From the NCBI RefSeq assembly GCF_000308455.1, contig NZ_BAFP01000064.1, positions 1-64,000 of the forward strand: 64,000 nt of DNA. Direction: 5' to 3'. Position numbers and translations under genes: made by a program. Source of the DNA: Nocardia abscessus NBRC 100374. GTDB taxonomy: Bacteria > Actinomycetota > Actinomycetes > Mycobacteriales > Mycobacteriaceae. The notes under the pieces are model-generated. The model did not search any database. It worked only from the letters and a program-made list of their open reading frames with translations, and was not told the DNA's origin. Below are positions 43,063 through 51,519 of this stretch, in pieces. Numbering within the stretch: the stretch's first letter is position 1; the number at the start of each line of letters is the position of its first letter.

Positions 43063-43368
43063 CTACTGCTTGATGAAGCTCGAGGCGATTCGCCAGAATG
43101 TCGCGGACTGCAATGTCGCGAGATCCCAGTCGTCGGCCATCGCGTGCGCGGTGGTGACTATTCGCTCGATATCGAAATCGTCCCTAGTTGCCGCCCCGGT
43201 GGATTCGACGGCATCGATAACGTATGCCATGGCGGTTTCTCGGGAGGATGCGGTATTGCTGTGGCCGCTGCGGGCCGTCGATGTGCTCATATGTCTACCG
43301 TTCGCTGGCTGGTCGGCCAGTGCGGTGTCGGTTGATCCGAACCGACCGCCGGTAAGTGGTTGTTCCAT
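43063..43368 (-). CDS. Small protein of unknown function under the shared dyad promoter
   Basis: 101 residues, unrecognised. The N-terminal 50 residues are Ser/Thr/Gly-rich and probably disordered; the C-terminal half (AMAYVIDAVESTGAATRDDFD, ERIVTTAHAMADDWDLATL, FWRIASSFIKQ) is an amphipathic helical segment that looks like a real domain. ATG at 43368 has AGGGG eight bases upstream; an internal ATG at 43290 is possible. Its promoter (copy 2 of the dyad element) ends about 108 bp upstream. Confidence 0.6.
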   Translation of the reverse strand: MEQPLTGGRFGSTDTALADQPANGRHMSTSTARSGHSNTASSRETAMAYVIDAVESTGAATRDDFDIERIVTTAHAMADDWDLATLQSATFWRIASSFIKQ

Positions 43369-43475
43369 TCGAACGCCCCTGTTTCGACTGGCGGCGGCAA
43401 ACCCACGGCGGCTTCGGCCTTCGGCTCGCCCACGCGGCCTTCCCTGGTGGTCCCCTGTAAAGCGTTGCGGGACCG

Positions 43476-43521
43476 AGTTTATGTCGCTGTACCTTTCAGA
43501 TGCAAGCACATCTGCACGATC
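43476..43521 (-). promoter_or_regulatory. Promoter with dyad element, copy 2
   Basis: Leftward -35 TTGCAT (43500-43505), 18-bp spacer, -10 TAAACT (43476-43481), with the 25-bp element at 43497-43521 overlapping the -35. It differs from copy 1 at a single base in the 25 bp, and the -35/-10 spacing is identical. Confidence 0.65.
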
Positions 43522-43587
43522 GATTGCACGTGCGCGCAGGCAATTCGCGTCCGGAAGTTTGCGGACGTGGTGCCCGCCGAGCGAAAT

Positions 43588-43890
43588 TCAGTCGCGGCCG
43601 AATAGGACGTCCGTGCTGTAGTCGATCTGTGTACCCGGCTCGACGAATTGGTCCGCCGCGGCCCGCCAGGCGAGAAAGTGTTCGGTGAAACGATGCGCTT
43701 CGGCCGCCTCGTCGTCGGTGTAGAGCTGGTAGAGAAAGAATCGGTGCGGGTCCACCCGATCTGCGCAGATGTCGAAGCGCAGACAGCCGGGTTCGGTCCG
43801 TACCGACGCGTCGGCGCTGCGGGATATGGCCGCGAGGAACTCCGCTCTGGAACCGGGGCGGATCTTCATCGAGACGATACGACTGAACAC
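43588..43890 (-). CDS. Antibiotic biosynthesis monooxygenase (ABM) fold protein
   Basis: 100-residue dimeric alpha+beta barrel of the ABM/YgiN type: FSRIVSMKIRPGSRAEFLAA, EPGCLRFDIC, FFLYQLYTDDEAAEAHRFTEHF. Family members oxidise quinol-like substrates or act in small-molecule detoxification without a metal or flavin. GTG at 43890 with GGGAG at good spacing; an extension to 43929 is possible. It is followed 64 bp upstream on the same strand by an NAD(P)-binding protein and may be in its operon. Confidence 0.85.
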   Translation of the reverse strand: MFSRIVSMKIRPGSRAEFLAAISRSADASVRTEPGCLRFDICADRVDPHRFFLYQLYTDDEAAEAHRFTEHFLAWRAAADQFVEPGTQIDYSTDVLFGRD

Positions 43891-43954
43891 GGTTGTTCTC
43901 CCATCGTGACCGTTGGCGTCAATCGGCAAGGGCGGTAGCGAGGTTCACGACGGT

Positions 43955-44614
43955 TCAGTCGGCCAGTTGCGCTATTGCCTGGCTAATCGGAGTTCCGCCC
44001 GAGATCAGTTCGAGCGTTGTTCCGGCGGTGGGCGCGGCGGGCAGCAGTCCGGCCAGCACGGCCGCCACGTCGGCGCGGGAGACCTCGCCGCGCTCGAGCG
44101 GGGGCGGGACGAGCGTCACCAGCCCGGTGCCGGGGGAGTCGGTCAGGCGGCCGGGCCGCAGGATGGTCCAGTCGAGATCTCTGCCGCGCAGATCGTTCTC
44201 GGCCTCGGTCTTGGCGTCGACGTACGCCGCCCACACCTCGTCGGAGCCGGCCGCGGGCGGGCGGCCCGCGCCCATCGTGGAGATCTGCAGGAAACGGCGC
44301 GCCCCGGTGCGCTCGGCCGTCTCGGCCAGCCGGACCGAGCCACCCAGATCGACCGTGTACTTCCGCTCGACGCCGCTGCCCTGCCCCGCGCCTGCGGCGA
44401 AAATCGCCGCTTCGCAGCCATTTACGACCGCAACCAGCTCGTCGGTGCCGACATTTTCCAAGTCGCACAGCACGGGCTCGGCGCCGGTGCCGCGCACGTC
44501 GTCCGCGTGCTCGGGATTGCGGATCAGCGCGGCGACCTCGTGGCCCTGCTCGGTGAGCAAGGGGGCGAGCAGCAATGCGATCTTCCCATGTCCGCCTGCG
44601 ATGACGACGCGCAT
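43955..44614 (-). CDS. NAD(P)-binding NmrA/SDR-a-like protein
   Basis: 219-residue atypical SDR: MRVVIAGGHGKIALLLAPLL nucleotide loop at the N-terminus, LCDLENV, AIFAAGAG and the YVDAKTEAENDL stretch holding the YxxxK equivalent, then LDWTILRPGRLTD, typical of NAD(P)-dependent epimerase-like or NmrA proteins of about 210 residues. AAGGAG before the ATG. Likely a redox-sensing or quinone-reductase-like enzyme; the adjacent ABM protein fits quinone chemistry. Confidence 0.88.
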   Translation of the reverse strand: MRVVIAGGHGKIALLLAPLLTEQGHEVAALIRNPEHADDVRGTGAEPVLCDLENVGTDELVAVVNGCEAAIFAAGAGQGSGVERKYTVDLGGSVRLAETAERTGARRFLQISTMGAGRPPAAGSDEVWAAYVDAKTEAENDLRGRDLDWTILRPGRLTDSPGTGLVTLVPPPLERGEVSRADVAAVLAGLLPAAPTAGTTLELISGGTPISQAIAQLAD

Positions 44615-44648
44615 GGATCGCTCCTTCCGGTCGGGGCGGCGCCCGCGC

Positions 44649-45161
44649 TCAGCGCTCGGGCCCGCCGGGATTACAGCGCGCTTCGACGGTGGCCTGGTAG
44701 CCGACCGCAGGGCGCCACGGTTCCAAGTTCCAGCTCGGCTTGTTCGGCTGCACCAGCCGCGCCCACGCCCAGTGACAGACGAACTGGTCGCGCATGCCGG
44801 GTGCGTCGGCGTCCGCCGATCGGGCGACGACTTCCTGCCACGCCCGTTCGTCCGAGCCGGGAAAGGTGGTCTGCCGACCGGCCTGCGTCGGGAACACGAG
44901 CAGCCGCGGCCCGTCGATCGTCTCGGTCCAGGTGACGTGATCGACCAGCGGCTGTCCCGCGTAGGGGTCGACGGACGGTACGGCGGCCAGTGGTGTCGAC
45001 GCCGGTGCGGTCGGGGTGGCCGTCGTCGTGCCCGCGGTCGTGTTCGCCGGAGGCGTGGATTCCTCGGCTCCGCAGGCCACCGCCAGTGGCAGCAGGCCTG
45101 CCGAGAGCAGCACTGCGGCGCGGCGCCCGGTGACGAGGCGATGCGGGTACCGCTGCGCCAC
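44649..45161 (-). CDS. Secreted DUF2599-family lipoprotein
   Basis: 170 residues. The N-terminal signal (LVTGRRAAVLLSAGLL) ends in lipobox LAVAC, then a Thr/Pro/Ala linker and a DUF2599 domain: ERAWQEVVARSADADAPGMR, QFVCHWAWARLV, KPSWNLEPWRP and a final Cys in ARCNPGG. DUF2599 proteins are exported in mycobacteria and nocardiae; function unknown. GTG at 45161 has AGGAGG seven bases upstream; a longer frame from 45209 lacks such a site. Confidence 0.85.
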   Translation of the reverse strand: MAQRYPHRLVTGRRAAVLLSAGLLPLAVACGAEESTPPANTTAGTTTATPTAPASTPLAAVPSVDPYAGQPLVDHVTWTETIDGPRLLVFPTQAGRQTTFPGSDERAWQEVVARSADADAPGMRDQFVCHWAWARLVQPNKPSWNLEPWRPAVGYQATVEARCNPGGPER

Positions 45162-45308
45162 GGTCGAACCTCCTGTGTTCTCCTCGGCACCGCTTTCCGG
45201 CGTGCTCAACCGAGCCTAGCGAGCCCGAGCGGCCACGGCGACGTCGCCCGGGCGGGCCACCGATTGTGGTGGCTTGCCGCTACGGCCGCGGGTGGGGATA
45301 GTCGGTCG

Positions 45309-46436
45309 GTGCGGTGTGGACGGATCATGGTGGGGGCGGCGGGCGTCGTGGTCTCGGTGACGGTCGCGTTGGCCGGACCCGCGGGCGCGCGGGTGGGCGA
45401 GGCGCCCGGCACGGTCACCGATCTGGTGGAGCTGGCCGGGCGGCTGCACGTGCGGGGAGCCACCACCGCCGAGCGGCTGACGTACTGGTCGCGCGGCCCG
45501 CGCGGCCCGATGCTGAGCACCGGAGTGCTGTACCTGCCCGAAGGTGCTCCGCCGCAGGGCGGCTGGCCGATCATCGCCTACGCGCACGGCACGTCAGGGA
45601 TCGCCGACGAGTGCGCGTTCACGCTGCAGGCCCGGGACTACTACCTGACGTCGGTGTATCCGGAACTGCTGCGGGCGGGATACGCGGTCGTGATCTCCGA
45701 CTATGTCGGACTCGGCACTCCCGGCGTGCATCCGTATCTGGACGGTCCCGCGCAGGCCCGCAGCATCATCGACGGCGTACGCGCCGCACGAGCGGTCGCC
45801 CCCTCGCTCGGCACCCGCTGGGCGGTGTTCGGTCAGTCGCAGGGTGGGCACGCGGCGCTGTTCACCGCCCACCTCGCACCCGGCGACGCACCGGAGCTCG
45901 ATCTGCGCGGTGCGGCCGCGACCGGCACCCCGTCGAATCTGGATCTGGTGTTTCCGCTGGCCGGGCCCTGGCTGCCGCGGCTGCCGCTGCAGAAGACGAC
46001 GACCTACTTCGGCATGCTGCTGGCCGGATTGCGGGCCAGTGCGCCGGAGCTGGACATCGACAGCTACCTGACACCGGTCGGCCGAGACGTGCTGCGCGTC
46101 GTGGAAGCGGACTGCGCCGTGGAGGCGGACGCGCAGGTGTCCGGCATCGGCATCGGCGCCATGCTGTCGCGGCCGCTGGACGACCCCGCGCTGCTGGCCG
46201 CGGTGCGCGCGATGTTGCGGGTACCGACGAGCGACTACACCGTGCCGCTGTATCTCGGTCAGGGGCTGACCGATCTCGAGGTGCCCGCGCCGCTGACGCT
46301 CGAGCTGATCGCGGAGCTGCGCGCCTCCGGCACCGATCTGCGGGTGGGCTTCTATCCCGGCGATCATCTGGGCGCGGCGCGGGAAGCGTTTCCCGACGCG
46401 CTCGCGTTCCTGCGCGGTGTGCTCGATCGGCCCTGA
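45309..46436 (+). CDS. Secreted lipase-family alpha/beta hydrolase (LIP family)
   Basis: 375 residues from GTG 45309 (369 from ATG 45327). Signal peptide IMVGAAGVVVSVTVALAGPAGA. Secretory-lipase features: YAHGTSGIADECAF oxyanion region, VVISDYVGLGTPG, nucleophile GQSQGG, and C-terminal GDHLGAA with the His. These proteins hydrolyse triacylglycerols or other esters outside the cell. It is the first of three secretory-lipase-family genes in this stretch, but more diverged from the other two. Frame upstream to 43893 crosses antisense genes and is not coding. Confidence 0.85.
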   Translation: MRCGRIMVGAAGVVVSVTVALAGPAGARVGEAPGTVTDLVELAGRLHVRGATTAERLTYWSRGPRGPMLSTGVLYLPEGAPPQGGWPIIAYAHGTSGIADECAFTLQARDYYLTSVYPELLRAGYAVVISDYVGLGTPGVHPYLDGPAQARSIIDGVRAARAVAPSLGTRWAVFGQSQGGHAALFTAHLAPGDAPELDLRGAAATGTPSNLDLVFPLAGPWLPRLPLQKTTTYFGMLLAGLRASAPELDIDSYLTPVGRDVLRVVEADCAVEADAQVSGIGIGAMLSRPLDDPALLAAVRAMLRVPTSDYTVPLYLGQGLTDLEVPAPLTLELIAELRASGTDLRVGFYPGDHLGAAREAFPDALAFLRGVLDRP

Positions 46437-46446
46437 GCCCGCGTAC

Positions 46447-46689
46447 TCAGCGCCAGAGCGATCGGCACGGTAGCCTGCGCAGGCCGGGACGGACCTGGCC
46501 GTCGACGGTGACGGTGAGCCCGGCGTGTGCGGCGGCCGAGGTGAACTCCCACGCTTCGGTGTGAGTCGCCGCGTACTCGAGGATCAGCGCGTCGTCGGGA
46601 GTGGGGCCGTCGAAGTAGACGGTGATCCGCTGGGTGGGCGGGTCCTGGGTGTCGTCGCGGTCAGCGAGTCTGCGCGCAGTGCCGTCCAT
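46447..46689 (-). CDS. Small conserved-looking hypothetical protein
   Basis: 80 residues, unrecognised: charged N-terminus (DGTARRLADRDDTQD), then RITVYFDGPTPDDALILEYA and FTSAAAHAGLTVTVDG, an alpha/beta pattern, ending GLRRLPCRSLWR. AAGGAG eight bases from the ATG supports translation. Convergent with the upstream lipase gene, 10 bp apart, and divergent from the next lipase. Confidence 0.6.
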   Translation of the reverse strand: MDGTARRLADRDDTQDPPTQRITVYFDGPTPDDALILEYAATHTEAWEFTSAAAHAGLTVTVDGQVRPGLRRLPCRSLWR

Positions 46690-46965
46690 GCCACCGTCTC
46701 CTTCCGGCCGGCGCGGCAGCCGCGCCGTAGGACCGACGGTAGAGGGCCGTCACTGGTGAGAACATGTTCCAGGTTATCGGCTGGAAATGTCACAGAACGG
46801 ACCCGGGTCGGTGGGGTACAGTCACCAGCCGGGGCGCGCCGCGATCACCGTCCGGTCACCCCAAACTTGTGAATTGTCAACATGATCGCGTCGAGTTGTG
46901 TCCTGCACGCGTGATGTTGCCAAGGATTGCTTCATAGCGTTGAACGATTCAGGAGGCACACGTCG

Positions 46966-48210
46966 ATGAGTCAGGGCCCACGTTCGCTGGGTAGGGGAGT
47001 GGGGCGACGACGTCTCGCACGTGCGATCGGAGCGATGGCCGCGGGCCTGACGCTGGTCGCGAGCATGGCCGGTGCGGCAACCAGCGCACCGTTGTACCCC
47101 GAGCCCGATCCGGATCCCTTCTACGCGACACCGGCGGACATCGCCGACCGCAAGCCCGGCGACCTGATCGCCACCCGAGTGATGCCTCCGCTGGCGATCT
47201 TCCCGGAGACCACGGTGACCGTGGTCCGATTCCGGTCGACGAGCTCGGAGGGCAAACCGATCGCCGCGACCACCACGGTGCTGACGCCCAAGTCGCACCG
47301 CGCCGACGGGCCGCTGCTGTCGTTCCAGCACATCATCAACGGGCTCGGCTCGGAATGCTCGGTCTCACGGGTGCTCTACACCGGTGACCCGAATCTGGTC
47401 GTGCGTGAGGCGCCGGGCTGGAACGTCCTGCTCGCGCGCGGTTACAGCGTCGCGCTGCCCGACCATCTCGGGCCGAATTTCGCCTACGGCGCCGCGAAGC
47501 TCGGCGGGCAGATCACGCTCGACGGGATTCGCGCCGTGAAGCAGGTCGCCGAACTCGGGGTGCAGCGCAGCCCGGTGGCGATGGTCGGATACTCCGGCGG
47601 CGGAATGGCCACCGCGTGGGCGGCGGCTCTGCAGCCGAAGTACGCACCGGAGCTGGAGATCGCGGGCGCGGCCATGGGCGGCGTGCCGATGAATCTGGTG
47701 AAGATGCTCGAGGGGCTCGGCTTGAATCCGCACCCGGTGTTCGGGCTCGCATTCGCCGCCGGATTCGGGCTCGAGCGCGAGTATCCGACGCGTTTCCCGC
47801 TCAGCGACCAGTTGAACGAGCGTGGCCTGGCCGCCCGCGCGCAGATCGCCAACAGCTGCACCAATGACATCCTCTCGACGGGGGCCGGTCGCGGTGCGCT
47901 GGACTTCGCCAAGACGACTTCGATGATCAACGACGACACCGCGCGCGCCGTGGTCGAGGAGAACAGCCTCGAACTCTACGACGGTGTGCCCAAGATGCCG
48001 GTGTTCGAATGGCATTCGCCCATCGATGGGCTCATTCCGATCGACTCGGTGGTCAACACCGACAAGCGGTGGTGTGCCGCGGGTGCCAAGGTGCAGACCG
48101 AGGAGATCCCGGTTCCGGACCATCTGACCGCGGCAGTGCTCGGCATTCCCGCGGCACTGAACTGGCTGGACGCCCGTTTCCGGGGAGAGCCCGCGCCGAG
48201 CAATTGCTGA
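46966..48210 (+). CDS. Secretory lipase family protein (LIP)
   Basis: 414 residues. Arg-rich N-region then signal peptide (AIGAMAAGLTLVASMAGAATSA). The mature part follows the LIP family: DPFYATPADI, PGDLIATRVM, SFQHIINGLGSECSVS, nucleophile GYSGGG, catalytic HSPIDGLIP and VPDHL. Extracellular triacylglycerol/ester hydrolase, as in fungal and nocardial secretory lipases. ATG at 46966 has AGGAGG nine bases upstream. A terminator-like hairpin follows the gene. Confidence 0.92.
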   Translation: MSQGPRSLGRGVGRRRLARAIGAMAAGLTLVASMAGAATSAPLYPEPDPDPFYATPADIADRKPGDLIATRVMPPLAIFPETTVTVVRFRSTSSEGKPIAATTTVLTPKSHRADGPLLSFQHIINGLGSECSVSRVLYTGDPNLVVREAPGWNVLLARGYSVALPDHLGPNFAYGAAKLGGQITLDGIRAVKQVAELGVQRSPVAMVGYSGGGMATAWAAALQPKYAPELEIAGAAMGGVPMNLVKMLEGLGLNPHPVFGLAFAAGFGLEREYPTRFPLSDQLNERGLAARAQIANSCTNDILSTGAGRGALDFAKTTSMINDDTARAVVEENSLELYDGVPKMPVFEWHSPIDGLIPIDSVVNTDKRWCAAGAKVQTEEIPVPDHLTAAVLGIPAALNWLDARFRGEPAPSNC

Positions 48211-48225
48211 GCGACGCTACGCGGA

Positions 48226-48267
48226 CGGCCGAGCCGGGACCCGTTCTCCGGATACGGGTCTCGGCCG
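48226..48267 (+). terminator. Candidate terminator hairpin
   Basis: CGGCCGA-n4-GACCCG, 11-base loop, CGGGTC-TCGGCCG stem 16 bp after the second lipase; followed by GTTGTTG rather than a clean T-run. Confidence 0.45.
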
Positions 48268-48442
48268 GTTGTTGCGATATGGATACGCGACAACACAACT
48301 CGGACGCTTTACTGCGTCCAGTCACGGGCGCTGACGTAGCCTGACGTCCTGGCTCTCGGTCTGACAGGGGACATTTCGAGGGTCGCGGCCAGAGCGCCCG
48401 GGTGCCAGACGACGTTGCCGTTCGCACCCAGAGGCGTGTGCC

Positions 48443-49846
48443 ATGAGAATTTCGCGTGCCATTGCTGTGACATTGCTCGCCGCCAGTTCGGTTCTGGCTG
48501 TCCCCGCCGCCGCGCAGCCGCCGCCCGCCTCGCCGCTGCCCGATGTGTCGGGCACGCTACCGCCGCGCGGCGGCCTGCTGCCCGGCCTGCAACAGCTCAT
48601 CGATCAGGTGATCCCGCCACCGCCGATCGCGCCGCTGCCGGAGCCGAATTTCCCTGCGCACGAGGCGACTACGCTGTCGCCGTCGCTGGCGGCGCTGCGC
48701 TCGGCCGCGCTGCCCTCCGCCGTCGGCGACCCGATCTTCGACCTGCGGCCCGCGAATCTGGACGAACTGGCCGAGGGGCAGGTCATCGAGGTGCGCGACG
48801 TGACCGCGACGACCGCGCCGTTGATGCTGATGCCGATCCAGCGCGCGCAGCTGGTGAAATACCGCACGGCGGACGCGCACGGCGGGCCGTCATATGCCAC
48901 CGCGACGCTGGTCGTTCCCGCCGCCCCGTGGCCGGGGCGAGGGCCTCGACCGGTGGTGGTGAACAATCTGCCCATCGACGCCCTGGGGCGCACCTGCACA
49001 CCGGGATACACACTCGCGCACGGGCTCAACCCGGACACCAGCTTCACCGATTTCCTGCCGCCCACGACACACGTGGCGGCGCTGCGCGGTTACGCCGTAT
49101 TGATCCCGGACCACGAGGGTCCGTCGATGGCTTACGCCGAACCGTTCGTGGCCGGTCACGCGGTGCTCGACTCGATCAGGGCGGTGCGCAATCTGCTGCC
49201 GGAGGAGTTCGGCGCCGCCAAGTTCGGTCTCGCGGGCTATTCCGGCGGCGCGATCGCGACGCATGGAGCGGTGAAGTTGATCGACGGCTACGCACCGGAA
49301 TTGGCGGACGTGATCGTCGGCGCCGCGCTCGGCGGGGTGCCCGCCGACTACGAGATCCTGGCGCGCAGCATGAACGGCAATCTCGCCTCCGCGATATTCA
49401 TGGGCGCGGTCTTCGGAATCGGCCGCGAGCGGCCGGAGATCCTGGCCAGGATGAACAATCTCGCCCAGTGGGTGGCCACCTCGCCGGTGAAGAACATGTG
49501 CGGCAGCAGCTACGGAGCGATCGGCCTGCTGATGCTGCCGATCGACATCGCCGCGAACTTCCCGGATCCGCTGCATTCCGCGCTGGCCGCGGACATCTAT
49601 CGGGTGACCAAGATGGCAGGCATGCGGTCGGCGACTCCGCTGTACATCTACAACGGGGAGCAGGAGTTCTGGATCCCGGCCGAGGGCGCGCGCAATCTCT
49701 ATCTGGAGCAGTGCCGTCTCGGGGTACCCGCTGTGTACCGTAGTGTGCTCGGTGAGCACATCATCGCGGGAGCGCTCGGCTATCCGGAGGCCATGGTCTG
49801 GCTGGACGACAGGCTGCAGGGGGTCCGGGCGCCCGACGAGTGCTGA
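48443..49846 (+). CDS. Secretory lipase family protein (LIP)
   Basis: 467 residues. Signal peptide ISRAIAVTLLAASSVLAVPAAA, a Pro/Leu-rich region to about residue 90, then the LIP fold: VVNNLPIDALGRTC, VLIPDHEGPSMAYA, nucleophile GYSGGA, and C-terminal NGEQEFWIPAEGAR and GEHIIAGALGYPEA with the acid/His. Same family as the preceding gene but with an unusually long N-terminal Pro-rich segment. ATG at 48443; an alternative reading frame through the same DNA is shadow. Likely exported. Confidence 0.9.
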   Translation: MRISRAIAVTLLAASSVLAVPAAAQPPPASPLPDVSGTLPPRGGLLPGLQQLIDQVIPPPPIAPLPEPNFPAHEATTLSPSLAALRSAALPSAVGDPIFDLRPANLDELAEGQVIEVRDVTATTAPLMLMPIQRAQLVKYRTADAHGGPSYATATLVVPAAPWPGRGPRPVVVNNLPIDALGRTCTPGYTLAHGLNPDTSFTDFLPPTTHVAALRGYAVLIPDHEGPSMAYAEPFVAGHAVLDSIRAVRNLLPEEFGAAKFGLAGYSGGAIATHGAVKLIDGYAPELADVIVGAALGGVPADYEILARSMNGNLASAIFMGAVFGIGRERPEILARMNNLAQWVATSPVKNMCGSSYGAIGLLMLPIDIAANFPDPLHSALAADIYRVTKMAGMRSATPLYIYNGEQEFWIPAEGARNLYLEQCRLGVPAVYRSVLGEHIIAGALGYPEAMVWLDDRLQGVRAPDEC

Positions 49847-50034
49847 CCGTGTGACGGCGCCGGGAGGGCGCAGGTTAACGCGGTGGGCCTGCGATCGCGA
49901 TGAACACTGTGTGTCCCCCTTCGACCCGTCGGTTCGTATGCCCAGCTCTGGCGAGGGTGCTGTGCGGCGTCGTCGCGGCTTCGGTACCGTGTGCCGGTCT
50001 GGGCGGGGTGACGCCCGATTCTCGAGAGAGGCAC

Positions 50035-51099
50035 ATGAACGACATCACGACCACCGCGTCCGAACAGGCCAAGGCACTGGTCGGGCGGCACTACCGCCTG
50101 ACCGACCCGTACGAGGTGGGCCGCGAGAAGATCCGGGAGTTCGCGCGAGCGCTGCAGGACGGCCATCCGGCGCACCGGCACGAGGACGCCGCACTGCGGC
50201 TGGGCTTCGACGGGCTCGTCGCGCCGTTGACGTTCTCCTCGATCGTCCTCATGTTGATGCAGCGCAAGATGTTCGAGTCCGTGCTCAGCGGCTACGACCT
50301 CGGCCAGGTGCTGCAGACCGAACAGTCCATCCAGCTGCACCGGCCGATGGTCGCCGGCGACGAGGTGCGGTGCGACTCCTACATCGAGTCGTTCCGGCAG
50401 TTCGGTGACAAGGACTTCATGGTCACCAAGAACGTGCTGAGCAACCAGTACAAGGAAGTGTTGCAGACCGCGCACACCACGGCGGTGGCGCAGACCGGGG
50501 TGGACATCGCCGCCGATCTGCGCGCGGCGGTCGAGGGCGTGATCATGACCGGTCAGTCGACCACCGACCGGTCGGACGCTGCGGCCGCGCGGAGCACCGG
50601 CGAGGAGAGCGGTCTCATCGAGTGCTTCGAGGAGACGGCACAGCCGGATTCGCCCGACGAGCCGCGGACGCCGCGAACCGTTCCCGCTTTCGAGGACCTG
50701 TCCGTCGGCATGGAACTCGCGCCGCGCGCCGTCCAGATCTCTCGTGGTGATCTGGTGAATTACGCGGGGGTGTCCGGTGATTCGAATCCGATCCACTTCA
50801 GCGACGTGGTCGCTCGCAGCGCCGGTCTGCCCGACGTGGTCTCGCACGGGCTGTTGACGATGGGCCTCGGCGCCGGATATCTCACGTCGTGGCTCGGTGA
50901 TCCGGCCGCCGTGACGCGGTACGGGGTGCGGTTCGCCGGTTTCGCCCCGGTCCAGGCGGCGAAGGCGAGCACGATCGAATTCCAGGGCCGCGTCAAGCAA
51001 TTGGATCCCGATCGCCGTGCCGCCACCATCGCGTTGACCGCGACCTGTGGTGAGCGCAAATTGTTCGGTCGCGCGACGGCGGACGTGCTGCTGCGCTGA
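50035..51099 (+). CDS. Fused HadA/HadB-like (3R)-hydroxyacyl dehydratase (MaoC family)
   Basis: 354 residues: N-terminal MaoC-like hot-dog (about 10-150, EKIREFARALQDGHPAH) and C-terminal MaoC hot-dog (about 215-354) with the hydratase motif GDSNPIHF, then DVVSHGLLTMGLG. The catalytic Asp and His are intact. Such fusions of the HadA and HadB subunits dehydrate 3-hydroxyacyl-ACP or -CoA during mycolic-type elongation. ATG at 50035 (MNDITTTA); upstream in-frame sequence is not coding-like. A paralogue at 61423-62487 has lost the catalytic residues. Confidence 0.9.
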   Translation: MNDITTTASEQAKALVGRHYRLTDPYEVGREKIREFARALQDGHPAHRHEDAALRLGFDGLVAPLTFSSIVLMLMQRKMFESVLSGYDLGQVLQTEQSIQLHRPMVAGDEVRCDSYIESFRQFGDKDFMVTKNVLSNQYKEVLQTAHTTAVAQTGVDIAADLRAAVEGVIMTGQSTTDRSDAAAARSTGEESGLIECFEETAQPDSPDEPRTPRTVPAFEDLSVGMELAPRAVQISRGDLVNYAGVSGDSNPIHFSDVVARSAGLPDVVSHGLLTMGLGAGYLTSWLGDPAAVTRYGVRFAGFAPVQAAKASTIEFQGRVKQLDPDRRAATIALTATCGERKLFGRATADVLLR

Positions 51100-51109
51100 A
51101 CCGGTCTGC

Positions 51110-51420
51110 CCGGCCTCAGCGGGAAGCGCGGGTGCCAGTGCCGTCGCGGCGGCGTACAGGAGATCGCACGCCGAAGACCGGGCCATCGCGGCATCCCGGG
51201 TGTCCAGACGTATCCGGACCTGGCCGTCGTCTGCCGTGGTGAACACCGGGCAGGCATGCCGTTTCCGCGGCTTGCGGGCGAGAGCGGAACGCTGCGCGAT
51301 CGCCGATCCTCACGTCGGTGCGTTCCATCGCTGCCGAGAGGTCGTCGGGGACCGGCGCGGCGTCGGCGTCGAGCACACGCAGCGCCGCCTCGCCGGAGCC
51401 GAGCAGGTGTCACAACGCTG
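51110..51420 (-). pseudogene. Possible frameshifted small gene remnant
   Basis: Minus-strand stretch with coding-like GC3 that changes frame near 51250: first EAALRVLDADAAPVPDDLS, later VRIRLDTRDAAMARSSACDL and YAAATALAPALPAEAG. Neither half is recognisable. It may be a decayed small gene or chance; nothing else explains this 420-bp gap before the Scr1-type gene. Confidence 0.25.
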
Positions 51421-51428
51421 CTGTCGAT

Positions 51429-51453
51429 GATCTTGCGGATGTGCTTACACCTG
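51429..51453 (+). promoter_or_regulatory. Dyad element, copy 3, upstream of Scr1-type gene
   Basis: Matches 21 of 25 positions of the element at 43497-43521, and points the same way relative to the downstream gene (66 bp before the ATG at 51520). No -10 box at the equivalent distance, so here it may be only an operator. Confidence 0.55.
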
Positions 51454-51519
51454 CGCATTCACTGCGATTCGGCGGGTGCGGTGCTGGAGTGTGGGCGCGG
51501 CGCATGCGAGACTCGGTGC

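Noticed and set aside
43893..45308. Long plus-strand extension of the first lipase
   Set aside because: Crosses three well-supported minus-strand genes and is Arg/Ser-rich; signal peptide begins at 45309.
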